64,000 nucleotides of DNA from an uncultured Planctomycetia bacterium. Lineage in GTDB: Bacteria > Planctomycetota > UBA1135 > GCA-002686595. Under the pieces are notes generated by a model, which was not told the origin of the DNA, did not search any database, and saw only the letters and a program-made list of their open reading frames with translations. The stretch is taken from assembly GCA_938003765.1 (NCBI GenBank), contig CALKYE010000008.1, forward strand, positions 1 through 64,000, given 5' to 3'. Shown here piece after piece: positions 9,015 through 16,740 of the stretch (its first letter is position 1; every line of letters begins with the position of its first letter). Position numbers and translations under genes: made by a program.

Positions 9015-11411
9015 TCAGTGCACGTAGCGCTGGAGGAACTGCAGGAACTGTTCGCCGCCCATGTCGGGCTTGGGGAACACGCCCAGCTTCTGCTCGGTCT
9101 TCGGATCGATGACTAAGTAGTAGGGCGTACCGCGGGTCTTGGCGAGCTCGTCCTGGAGCTTGTTGACGTACTCGATGACCTCGGGGTGGCTGTGGTCGTC
9201 GTTGTGCAGTCGCGCTTCGACGAACTTCTCTCTGAGGACCCCACCGACCGTGGGGAGACGGAAAATCTTGTTTTCCATCACGCGGCAATTCACTCAGGAA
9301 TGGCCGGTGAAGTTGACCAGCAGCAGCTTGTCCTCGTTGCGCGCGACCTCGGCCGCCTGCTCGAGGTTGTCGATGACGATGCGATGCGTGCGCGACGCCG
9401 CGGAGCTCACGTTCTCGCCGCTGCGCAGGTGCTCGAAGGCGGAGTACGGCGGAGCGAGCGCCGTCATTGCGAAGTCGAGCGAAGCGCCGGAGGCGCCGTA
9501 GAGGCAGTAGATGGCGAACAGGAACGAGACCGTGCCCGAAACGAGCCGGCCGCCGCCGATCTCGCCGCTCTCGCCCTTGTAGCGGATCATCCCGAGCAGA
9601 TAGATCGCGACGATCGTGAAGATGCCGAACCACAGCACGAGGAACAGCTCCATCGGCAGGGCCTTCCACCCGAGCACGACGTCGGCGTTCGACACGAACT
9701 TCAGCGCGGCCGCGACTTCGACGAAGCCCAGCGTGATCTTGAGCGTGTTCATCCACTCGCCGCTGCGCGGCATGGCGCTCAGCTTCCCGGGCACGAGCGA
9801 CAGCAACACGAAGGGCGTCGCCATCGTCAGCCCGAACGCGCCCATGCCGATCACGACGCGCGCGTAGTCGACTTCGCCGCCGAAGCCCGCCGCCACCGGG
9901 AGGATCGCGCCGACGATCGGGACCGTGCAGGTGAACGAAGTGATCACCAGCGTGGCCCCCATCATGAACACGCCGAGCAATCCGCCGGTCGAGCGGGCTC
10001 GCCCGGCCATGCCCATGAGGAACTCGGGCGGCTGGAGGTTGAACAGGCCCATCAGCGAGAGGCCGAACACCACGAAGACCGCGGCGAACAAGAGGTTCGT
10101 GACCGGATGCGTGGCGAACTTGATGACCGACGCGCCTGCGATCAGCCCGATCAGGATGAACATCAGCACGATGCCGACGCCGTAGACGAGCGACAGCGTC
10201 CAGCGCGAGCCGCCCTGGACTGCGGCCTGCTTGGTGAAGAACGAGATCGTGATCGGGATCATCGGGTACGTGCACGGCATCAGGAGCGCGAGCAGTCCGC
10301 CGAACACGGCCAGCCCGATGAACTCGAGCATTCCAGCGCCGTCCAGATCGCTCTCGCCCTCGACCAGCCCCGAGCCGTCACCAGCGCTCGTCACCGCCAC
10401 GACCGAGCTCTTGGCGCGCTCGAACATCGCCGCGTCGCCGGCGCCCTGTGTTTGCACCGCGGCCTTGAACTGCAGGCACATGTTCGCGTCGCAGGTCTGG
10501 CCGGTGATCGTCACGCGCGCCTTGGAGAGGTCGGCGTCCTTGCCCAGCACGCCACGCGCGAACAGCAGCAGTTCGCCATCGTGCTGGAGGATCGTCGTCG
10601 GCTCGCCTTCGAGTCCGTACTCCTGCGGCGCCTCGTGGGGCTTGGGCCACTGCACTCGGCCCCACTCCACACCCGGCGCCTCCAACTCGATGATCGTCGG
10701 CTGGCCCGCCGCATCGGGCTTGCCCAGGTCCTCGTGGTAGAGGTGCCACTCGTCGTCGATGTCGATGCGGATCAGCGCCTGCGCCTCGTCGCCGACCGAA
10801 CGCGTGAACAACTGCGCCCGGGCCTTGGCCTCGGGATCCTCGAACGGCTCGAACCCGTCGGCGCTCGAAGTCTCTTCGGTGTCGCCGGCGCCGGAGGCCG
10901 CGCTCGGCGGCGCGTAGATCAAGTCCGCCGGGAAGTCCGCGAACAGCGTGTCGGCGCCCGGCGACTGCACGGTGGCGAGCTCGTCGACCTGGATGCACTG
11001 CCCGTTCTCCTCGCAGGTCTGGCCGCGCAGCCGCACGCTCGCGCCATCGAGCGTCGCGCCCTCCTCCAGACGGCCCGCCACGCGCACCAGCACCGTGCCG
11101 TAGTACACGTTCGCCGTCGCCGGCTTGGTGTCGAGCCCGTACTCCTGCTCGTGCGTCTTCCACGCCGGCCAGCGCGGCTCGCCCCACTGAACGCCCTCGC
11201 CGTCCAGGTCCAGCGTCGCGGCGATGCCCGCCACGTTCGGCGTGCCGAGCACCGGCGCATACAGGTGCCAGCCCGGCGAAACCTTCACTCGGACAACGGC
11301 GCGAACGTCGGCGCCCTCGACGCGTGCATGGAACTCGAGTTTGGCCTTGGACTGCGGCGCGGGGACGAGCGCGGCGAGCCAAAGCACCAGCAACGAGAGA
11401 GTGTTGAGCAT
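9015..11411 (-). CDS. dsbD: DsbD-type thiol:disulfide interchange protein, probable selenoprotein (TGA at 9294-9296 read as Sec706)
   Basis: A 798-residue membrane protein if TGA at 9294-9296 is decoded as selenocysteine. After a signal peptide come two DsbD-alpha-like domains (each with W-H-L-Y and a G-Q-T-C-x-x-N motif). The multispanning region starts near residue 370 and keeps both membrane-relay cysteines, in M-P-C-T-Y-P and F-T-C-T-V-P. The C-terminal thioredoxin domain reads F-T-G-H-S-U-V-N-C-R-V-M-E: the TGA falls exactly on the first Cys of the CxxC pair, and coding continues in the same frame for 92 residues to the stop at 9015. The protein should carry reducing power from cytoplasmic thioredoxin to the periplasm for disulfide isomerisation or cytochrome c maturation. 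Without readthrough the relay lacks its catalytic domain. Alternatives are a nonsense mutation or a sequencing error; the exact position and downstream hairpins argue against both. No sel genes lie in the window. Confidence 0.82.
9239..9279 (-). promoter_or_regulatory. Candidate bacterial SECIS element downstream of the TGA codon
   Basis: Read on the minus strand, the first hairpin (9279-9257) starts 14 nt after the TGA. GAUGGAAAA pairs with UUUUCCGUC (9 bp, one G-U) around loop CAAGA, whose first base is 23 nt after the TGA, a normal SECIS distance. A second perfect hairpin (9255-9239) pairs CCCCAC with GUGGGG around loop GGUCG. That loop resembles the GGUC apical loop of E. coli fdhF, but it begins about 44 nt from the TGA. 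One or both may be the SelB-binding element. The structures are seen in the sequence; the function is inferred. Confidence 0.55.
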
Positions 11412-11596
11412 GAATCGTGAGGAGGCGGGATCGGTCGGCGCCCGTAGGGCCGGAACATGGTACGGCGCGCGCCTTCGCGGAACCCGAGGGGCGGCTGCGA
11501 TGCTGCGATCGGGCGCGCGTTACGCGCGCTCTGTGACGCGTGCGAGCCCCGTTTCGCGTTGCTTACCGAGCGGGCCGCGTACAGTCTGCTCTCGCC

Positions 11597-12166
11597 ATGA
11601 AACTCGCGCTCATCGCCGCCGTTGCAGCCGCTTCGATCTCGTTCGCACCCGTGCGCTCCCTGATCCAGGCGCCGCCGCAGGACAAGCCCGCAGACGCCAA
11701 ACCGGACGAGGGCAAGCGCAAGTGGCCCTGGGGCACCGAAGAGGAGGCCGAGCGAATCCGCGAGGGGATGGTGGGCACGTGGCGCCTGGTGAGCGTGCGG
11801 CGATCCGCGGCGACGTACGAAGGCGAGATGTGCCAGGGCGTCATGCTCGTCGCGGCGGAACACCTCTCGATGCAGGTGCGCGTGCTCGCCCCGACGGGCG
11901 CTCTGCAGGGCACGTTCATCGAGGGCTTCAGCGCCGGCACGTACAAGTGGACCTACGACCTCACCCGGCTCAAGGTCGTCATCCACACCGCCATGGCGGT
12001 GAGCAACTTCAGCGGCGCGGACGAATGGGAACCGCCGGGAACCCAGCGCGAGTACGAGGTGCTCGTGAACGAAGACCAACTCACGTTGACGCGCCCGGGC
12101 GAAGCGGAGTTCATTTTCGCTCGCGTGCGTCCGACGCTCGCGCCCAAGCCCAAGGCCCCGCGCTAG
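11597..12166 (+). CDS. Secreted TIGR03067/lipocalin-like domain protein
   Basis: A 189-residue protein with a signal peptide (M-K-L-A-L-I-A-A-V-A-A-A), a short charged linker, then a beta-rich domain opening with M-V-G-T-W-R-L-V-S-V. This resembles the TIGR03067/lipocalin-like domain common in planctomycetes. Mature residues include a Y-K-W-T-Y-D strand and the later R-E-Y-E-V-L segment. The ligand is unknown. The ATG at 11597 gives the signal peptide; an upstream ATG at 11540 only adds basic residues. The gene converges on the type III secretion operon, and its stop overlaps the sctT stop by four bases, so the two transcripts run into each other without a terminator. Confidence 0.7.
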   Translation: MKLALIAAVAAASISFAPVRSLIQAPPQDKPADAKPDEGKRKWPWGTEEEAERIREGMVGTWRLVSVRRSAATYEGEMCQGVMLVAAEHLSMQVRVLAPTGALQGTFIEGFSAGTYKWTYDLTRLKVVIHTAMAVSNFSGADEWEPPGTQREYEVLVNEDQLTLTRPGEAEFIFARVRPTLAPKPKAPR

Positions 12167-12978
12167 CGCGCAAAGCCGTCGAGCAACGTCGCCGTGCGCG
12201 CGGCGAACGCGTCGAACAACGCGACGGCGCACGCGAGCAGCACGGCCACGCCGACGAGACCCTTCACGGTCGCGCCGAGGAAGAACACCTGCACGCTCGG
12301 GGCGAGACGCTGCGCGAGGCCGAGCGCGCCGTCGAGCAGGAACACGATCGCGAGGACGGGAGCGGAGAGCGTCAAGGCCGCCTCGAGCAGCTCGCCCGCC
12401 AGCGCGATCCACGCAGTCACCGCGCCATCGCCGAGGAGTTGCGGCGGAGCAAGCTCGTCGAGCGGATACGCCGCGAGCGATCGCGCGACGGCTCCGAGCA
12501 CCCAGGAGTGCGCGCCGATCGTGAAGTACAGCGCGGTGAAGGTCAGCACGAGGAACTGCGCCAGGGCCGACGATTGCTGGCGCGACAGCGGGTCGAGCAC
12601 GCTCGCGAGAGCGGCGCCGCGGCCCAGGTCGATCAGCGCGCCGCACGCGGCGACGAGGTCGAAGCTCAGCCGCACGAGCAGCGCGATCGAGCCGCCGACC
12701 AGCAGTTCCTTGCCGAGGAGCGCGACCAGTCGCGCGAAGTCGACGCGATCGAAGCGCGGCTCGAGCGCGAGACCGAAGCCGGCCGCCAGCCCGACGATCA
12801 GCGCCACGCGCAGTCGTTGGGGCAACGCTTCGCCCCCGAACGCCGGGCTGAGCACGACGATGGGAGCGAGTCTCGCCGCCACGAGCACGAAGAGCTGCGT
12901 CAAGCGCTCCAGCCCGGCCTGCGAGAGCCAGTTCAGCAGCTCCTCGAGCGTCGCGTCCACCCGCAGCGCTCCGCTCAA
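12163..12978 (-). CDS. sctT: SctT/FliR-family export apparatus protein
   Basis: A 271-residue polytopic membrane protein matching the FliR/SctT family. It has successive hydrophobic segments, the early A-R-L-A-P-I-V-V-L-S-P-A-F-G motif and the amphipathic L-D-P-L-S-R-Q-Q-S-S region after the fourth segment. SctT closes the SctR5-S4-T1 export gate in the inner membrane, through which unfolded substrates enter the needle. Its start overlaps the sctS stop (ATGA). It is the last gene of the operon. In most injectisomes sctU follows, but here the next gene is a convergent lipocalin-like gene, so sctU must lie elsewhere or be absent. Confidence 0.9.
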   Translation of the reverse strand: MSGALRVDATLEELLNWLSQAGLERLTQLFVLVAARLAPIVVLSPAFGGEALPQRLRVALIVGLAAGFGLALEPRFDRVDFARLVALLGKELLVGGSIALLVRLSFDLVAACGALIDLGRGAALASVLDPLSRQQSSALAQFLVLTFTALYFTIGAHSWVLGAVARSLAAYPLDELAPPQLLGDGAVTAWIALAGELLEAALTLSAPVLAIVFLLDGALGLAQRLAPSVQVFFLGATVKGLVGVAVLLACAVALFDAFAARTATLLDGFAR

Positions 12979-13244
12979 CCGCGAACGTGCGCGATGCAGT
13001 TCAGCAGCTCACGCGTGTACTGCACCAGCTCGGGCAAGGCCCACGCGCCGAGCGCCGCGAGGGTCGCGTAGACGACGATGATCTTGGGCGCGATCGAGAG
13101 CGTCTGCTCTTGGATCTGCGTCGCCGCCTGGAACAGGCTCACGACCAGGCCGACCGCCAGCGCCGCGAGCACGACCGGCGCGCTGAGCAGCACCGTCAGC
13201 CACAGCGCCTGCTCGACGATGTGAAGCACTTGCGATTGGTCCAC
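12975..13244 (-). CDS. sctS: SctS/FliQ-family export apparatus protein
   Basis: An 89-residue protein of exactly the family size, with two transmembrane helices (about residues 16-40 and 52-75). They are joined by the highly conserved cytoplasmic turn F-Q-A-A-T-Q-I-Q-E-Q-T-L-S-I-A-P-K. SctS forms the middle of the helical SctR-S-T export gate. It lies ten bases downstream of sctR and overlaps sctT by four bases, so the three gate proteins are translationally coupled. The family call is secure. Flagellar versus injectisome type is decided by the neighbours (sctI, sctJ, sctP). Confidence 0.93.
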   Translation of the reverse strand: MDQSQVLHIVEQALWLTVLLSAPVVLAALAVGLVVSLFQAATQIQEQTLSIAPKIIVVYATLAALGAWALPELVQYTRELLNCIAHVRG

Positions 13245-13253
13245 GGCGAGTCC

Positions 13254-14006
13254 TCAGGCGACGTAGTTGCGCACGATGCCCTGGAAGATCAGCGTCCAAC
13301 CGTCGGAGAGCACGAACAGCAGGAGCTTGAGCGGCATCGCCACCGTCTGCGGCGAGAGCATGTGCATGTTCATCGCCAGCAGCAGGTTGCTCACGACCAG
13401 GTCGAGGATCAGGAACGGCACGAAGATCAGGAAGCCGATCTGGAAGGCCTCGGTGAGCTCGGTGAGCACGAAGGCCGGCATGCGCACGGTGATCAACTCG
13501 AGCGCCGGATGGGCGAGCTGGTCCGCGGGCGGCAGGCCGGCCCAGAGCTCGTCGCGCAGACCGCGGAAGAGCTGCACGTTGGCGTCCGAGCTGTTGGCGA
13601 CGAGAAACGCCTCGACGCGCGGCAGCACGGCGCTCTGCGCGAGTTCGAGCAGCTCCGCAGGCTCGAGCGCGGCGCCTTGCGTTCGCTCACGCTCCGCGCG
13701 CTGCTCGCTCCACGCGTTCCAGCACTCGAGCGCCGGCCTCGACATGATCAGCGCGCTGAGCACCAACGCGAGTCCGGTGATCACCGAGGTCGGCGGAATC
13801 TGCGGCGTGCCGAGCGCCTGGCGCAGGATTCCGCCGACGATGACGAGCTTGGCGAACGAGGTCGCCATGGCGAGGAGGAACGGCGCCAGCGCCATCGCGG
13901 CGAGAAGCGCGACCCACACGAGCAGGTTCGCCGACGCGGGCCCGGACGACGCCGGAGCGCTCTCGACGCCCGACTGAACGACAGCCAGCAACCCCATAGC
14001 GCTCAT
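13254..14006 (-). CDS. sctR: SctR/FliP-family export apparatus protein
   Basis: A 250-residue membrane protein with FliP/SctR hallmarks. T-S-F-A-K-L-V-I-V-G-G-I-L-R-Q-A-L-G-T follows the first helix. The C-terminal part holds F-Q-I-G-F-L-I-F-V-P-F-L-I-L-D-L-V-V-S-N-L-L. The N-terminal hydrophobic segment may be a signal or first helix. SctR is the core subunit (five copies) of the export gate. The start overlaps the stop of the FliO-like gene (ATGA at 14003-14006). In flagella FliO helps assemble FliP, so this coupling is meaningful. About 80 residues between the second and third helices form a soluble domain (residues 80-165), as expected. Confidence 0.93.
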   Translation of the reverse strand: MSAMGLLAVVQSGVESAPASSGPASANLLVWVALLAAMALAPFLLAMATSFAKLVIVGGILRQALGTPQIPPTSVITGLALVLSALIMSRPALECWNAWSEQRAERERTQGAALEPAELLELAQSAVLPRVEAFLVANSSDANVQLFRGLRDELWAGLPPADQLAHPALELITVRMPAFVLTELTEAFQIGFLIFVPFLILDLVVSNLLLAMNMHMLSPQTVAMPLKLLLFVLSDGWTLIFQGIVRNYVA

Positions 14007-14461
14007 GCGCGGCCTCCGACAACGCGCCGAGTGAGCAGCTCGGCGAAGCGCGGCGCGCGCGACGCTTGCTCGGGTTCATCAGCGGCGCGCTGATCGCTCG
14101 ACTCGATCGGCAGCGCCGTCAAGCTCATCCCGCCTTCGCAGCTCGCGACCAACCAGCGCTGGCCCTCGACGCGCACGACGTGCAGCGTTCGCTTGGGCTC
14201 CAGCCGCTTTGATTCGAGCACTTCGATCCGAGCGGACGGTCGCGCTCGAGCGACGACACGGTTCCAGCGCGCGAACAGTCGGAGCGCGACCGCCAACGCG
14301 ACGATCACGAGCCCCAGAATCAGGGACGTCTTGAGCAGCGAGGCGCCGAGTGCGAACTGCGCCGGCGTCGACTCGATGGAAAGCGCCGCCGCGCGCGCGC
14401 TGTCGCCAACGGCGCCGAAAGCGACGGCCCCGAGCCCGACTCGAACGAGGTGATTGTTCAC
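14003..14461 (-). CDS. fliO: FliO-like export gate assembly protein
   Basis: A 152-residue protein starting at the GTG at 14461, which overlaps the sctQ stop as GTGA, a pattern repeated in this operon; an upstream ATG at 14560 adds Arg-rich residues from the sctQ region. One transmembrane helix (about residues 46-66, L-I-L-G-L-V-I-V-A-L-A-V-A-L-R-L) is followed by a small beta domain: I-E-V-L-E-S-K-R-L-E-P-K-R-T-L-H-V-V-R-V, then W-L-V-A-S-C-E-G-G-M-S-L. This is the FliO pattern. FliO scaffolds FliP pentamer assembly in flagella and is normally absent from injectisomes. Its position directly before sctR fits that job. The identification rests on pattern only. Confidence 0.75.
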   Translation of the reverse strand: MNNHLVRVGLGAVAFGAVGDSARAAALSIESTPAQFALGASLLKTSLILGLVIVALAVALRLFARWNRVVARARPSARIEVLESKRLEPKRTLHVVRVEGQRWLVASCEGGMSLTALPIESSDQRAADEPEQASRAPRFAELLTRRVVGGRA

Positions 14462-15537
14462 GCCGGCTCCAAGGGGGCGCTCACCGACGAGCACACGCGC
14501 AGGCCGAGCTCCCCGCCGACGCGCACGAACTCCCCCGTCCAGCGCATTCCGTCGCTGCACACCAGGTCCAGCGCGGCGACCGCTCGCTTGTCGAGCGTGA
14601 GCTCATCGCCAGCGCGCCAACGCTCGAAGCTCTCGCGCGCAAGCCGTCTGGACGCGATGAACGGCGAGATCGTCACGCCACCGCGCTCGCCGCCCCGTCG
14701 GTGCAGCACGCGCGCGTCGAGCGCTCCCACGCGCACCGACACCGTCAACGCGCAATCGCCGACGAGCTCGGCCGCGCAAACGCGCCACCCGCCGCTCGTC
14801 ACGAGCTCCACCCGGGTCGCGAACCCGGCGAGGCGCTCGGTTCCGAGCAACAACACGTCTCCGCTGACCAGAGCGTCTCGCTCCGCGCGAGAGAGCGTCA
14901 CGCTCGGCAACGCGACGCGCAGGTCGAGCTCGTCGAGCGCTCGCTGCGACTCCAGCACCAGCGGCGGATCGTCGCTCTCGAGCTTGACCAGTGCGCGCGC
15001 GCTGCCGCCGCCAGCTCCGCACCGAAGATCGAACTCAACGGCGGACAAGCTCGCGTCGAGCGCGATGCGGCCGAGCTCTCGACCGAACAGGAACCGTCGA
15101 ACTCGCGCGCCGCCAGCGCACCGATCGAGACAGCTCAGCGCCGCGAACTCGAGCAGGCCGCGTTCGGCGCCAGTCAACTCGCCGACGCCGCGCAGGCCGA
15201 GGTGGCGCAGCGCGAGCGCGTCGACGAGCGCGCGCGTCGCGCGAGCGTCCAGGGCGATCCACAGGCTGCGTTCGCCGGCCAGCTCGAGCTCAACCGCGCC
15301 GCCGTCGTCGAACAGCGCAAGCGCGGCGACGCGCGGAGCGAGCCGCAGCTCGATCGGGCTGGCGCACAGCTCGCGGAGGTGCGCCGCAACGCTCGCACTG
15401 AGCTCGCGGGCGCGTTCGTGCGCGAGCGCGGACAGCGCGCGGCCCGACGCATCCATGGCGACGGGACTTCGGAGCAGCTCGAACAGGCTGCCGCGTTCGG
15501 ACGCGGAGTTGGGCTGGAGGGTGGCGAGTGTGGGCAT
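14458..15537 (-). CDS. sctQ: SctQ/FliN-family cytoplasmic ring (sorting platform) protein
   Basis: A 359-residue protein of SctQ length. The C-terminus (about residues 290-355) is a SpoA/FliN domain: W-R-A-G-D-E-L-T-L-D-K-R-A, then W-T-G-E-F-V-R-V-G-G-E-L-G-L-R-V. A second SpoA-like segment (about 210-280) contains L-V-S-G-D-V-L-L-L-G. Two SpoA domains are typical of SctQ, which forms the pods of the cytoplasmic sorting platform with SctK and SctL. The N-terminal half is weakly conserved, as in the family. The gene begins 69 bases after sctP ends and overlaps the FliO-like gene as GTGA. An internal start producing a free SpoA fragment, known in other systems, was not located. Confidence 0.85.
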   Translation of the reverse strand: MPTLATLQPNSASERGSLFELLRSPVAMDASGRALSALAHERARELSASVAAHLRELCASPIELRLAPRVAALALFDDGGAVELELAGERSLWIALDARATRALVDALALRHLGLRGVGELTGAERGLLEFAALSCLDRCAGGARVRRFLFGRELGRIALDASLSAVEFDLRCGAGGGSARALVKLESDDPPLVLESQRALDELDLRVALPSVTLSRAERDALVSGDVLLLGTERLAGFATRVELVTSGGWRVCAAELVGDCALTVSVRVGALDARVLHRRGGERGGVTISPFIASRRLARESFERWRAGDELTLDKRAVAALDLVCSDGMRWTGEFVRVGGELGLRVCSSVSAPLEPA

Positions 15538-15606
15538 GACCGGCGGTGGCGGCGACGCCGCTGGCGCCGTTCAGGGGCGCGCGAGCGAACGACCCACGCG
15601 CGCTAG

Positions 15607-16227
15607 TCAGCGCGTCTCGTCGTCTTCCAACACCTCGAGCCCGCGATCGCGCAGTCGTCGCACCAGCTCGCGCTGCGCTTCGAGCGCGACGCGGTCCTTG
15701 ACGCCGACTCCTCGCACCTTGAGCGCGATGCGTCCCTCGCCGAGCGCCGTGAGCTGGATGTCGTAGCTCGCCTGCGCCCCGGCGCCGGCCGTCGTCACGC
15801 CGAGTTGCAGGTGGTGCGCGCCGCGCGCGTCCTTCACCAGCGCCGCGAACTCGACGACCTCCGACAGCGTGTGCAGGAAGACGAGCGGCTGAGCGAGCGG
15901 CGCGTCAGGTTGGGCTGTCGCTGCAACGACGAGCGCCAGCTCACGTTCGCGCGAGTCCTGCGGCGCGACGACGCACTCGGGGACGCGTTCGACAGGCGCC
16001 TCGCGCTCGAGAGCGGAGGGCCGCGGTTCGAGCTCGGCCACTTCAACCGCACGCAAAGGCGGACACTGGGTTGTCTGCGGCGGCGTGCGAACGGCTGGAG
16101 CGCTCGGTCGCTGCAGGAACAGCGCGCCGAACCCCGCGGAGACGGGGTCAGCCCCGCGCCGCGCGGCCCCGGCTCGCGCAGGGCGCATGGGCTCGTGGCT
16201 CGGTGTGGTTCGAACAGGCTTGGTCAT
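15607..16227 (-). CDS. sctP: SctP-like needle length/substrate switch protein
   Basis: A 206-residue protein with a Pro/Ala/Arg-rich, probably disordered N-terminus (residues 1-100) and a compact C-terminal domain. That domain reads H-H-L-Q-L-G-V-T, Y-D-I-Q-L-T-A-L-G-E-G-R-I-A-L-K-V-R-G. The C-terminal pattern fits the FliK/SctP substrate-switch domain, which acts on SctU to change secretion from early to late substrates. It is shorter than YscP. The start overlaps the sctO stop (ATGA). Position between sctO and sctQ matches the Ysc order N-O-P-Q and supports the call more than sequence does. Confidence 0.7.
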   Translation of the reverse strand: MTKPVRTTPSHEPMRPARAGAARRGADPVSAGFGALFLQRPSAPAVRTPPQTTQCPPLRAVEVAELEPRPSALEREAPVERVPECVVAPQDSRERELALVVAATAQPDAPLAQPLVFLHTLSEVVEFAALVKDARGAHHLQLGVTTAGAGAQASYDIQLTALGEGRIALKVRGVGVKDRVALEAQRELVRRLRDRGLEVLEDDETR

Positions 16228-16736
16228 GCTCGCTCCTGAGATTCACGCTTCGCTCGCGCCCAGTGCAGCGGAGCGTCGTCGTCGCGACGCCGCTCCTCGG
16301 CGCGTTCCTGCTCGCGCAGGTGCGCCGCCCACTCGCGCTCGCGCGCGCGCTCGAGGGCGTCCGCTTGTTGCTGCCGCTCGGACAGCTCCTGGCGCTTGTT
16401 CTCGAGCTTCAGCTCGACCAGGGCCAGTTGCTCGCGTCGCCGCTGCGCCGTGCGCTCGCACTGCGCATGCAGCTCGCGCAACTGCTCCAGGTACTGACAG
16501 CTCCAGGTCCATTCGAGGGCCTGGGCTGAGCCCAGCGGCCGGCGGAACTGGTCATCGAGCTCGCGAGTCCAGCGTTGCGCGACGCTGCGCTGGTTTCTCA
16601 GCGCATCTCGCAGCGCCGCGCGCGCGCGCCGTCGCTCACGCTCGAGTTCCGCCAGCTCGCCCAGCGTCGCGTCGCGCGCCGCCACGACGACGATGCGTCG
16701 AGTTTCGAGCGAGAAGCGAAACGGCGACGAGGCCAT
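16224..16736 (-). CDS. sctO: SctO/FliJ-like ATPase stalk protein
   Basis: A 170-residue, highly charged coiled-coil protein. Nearly all of it is Arg/Glu/Ala/Gln heptads, such as E-L-A-E-L-E-R-E-R-R-R-A-R-A-A-L and E-L-S-E-R-Q-Q-Q-A-D-A-L-E-R. SctO proteins are two-helix coiled coils that insert into the SctN ring like the gamma subunit of F-ATPase and contact SctV. The ATG at 16736 lies four bases after the sctN stop; longer in-frame extensions run antiparallel through sctN and are rejected. Sequence is too simple for a homology call, so the assignment rests on size, coiled coil and position between sctN and sctP. Confidence 0.75.
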   Translation of the reverse strand: MASSPFRFSLETRRIVVVAARDATLGELAELERERRRARAALRDALRNQRSVAQRWTRELDDQFRRPLGSAQALEWTWSCQYLEQLRELHAQCERTAQRRREQLALVELKLENKRQELSERQQQADALERAREREWAAHLREQERAEERRRDDDAPLHWARAKRESQERA

Positions 16737-16740
16737 GGCT

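Noticed and set aside
9015..9293. Separate small thioredoxin-like gene beginning after the DsbD stop
   Set aside because: It lacks its own start signal and begins in the middle of the thioredoxin active site; a readthrough (Sec) product is the better explanation.
9294..9296. DsbD as a pseudogene by nonsense mutation
   Set aside because: The stop is TGA exactly at the Cys position, the downstream frame is intact to the natural end, and hairpins follow; a random mutation would not favour all three.
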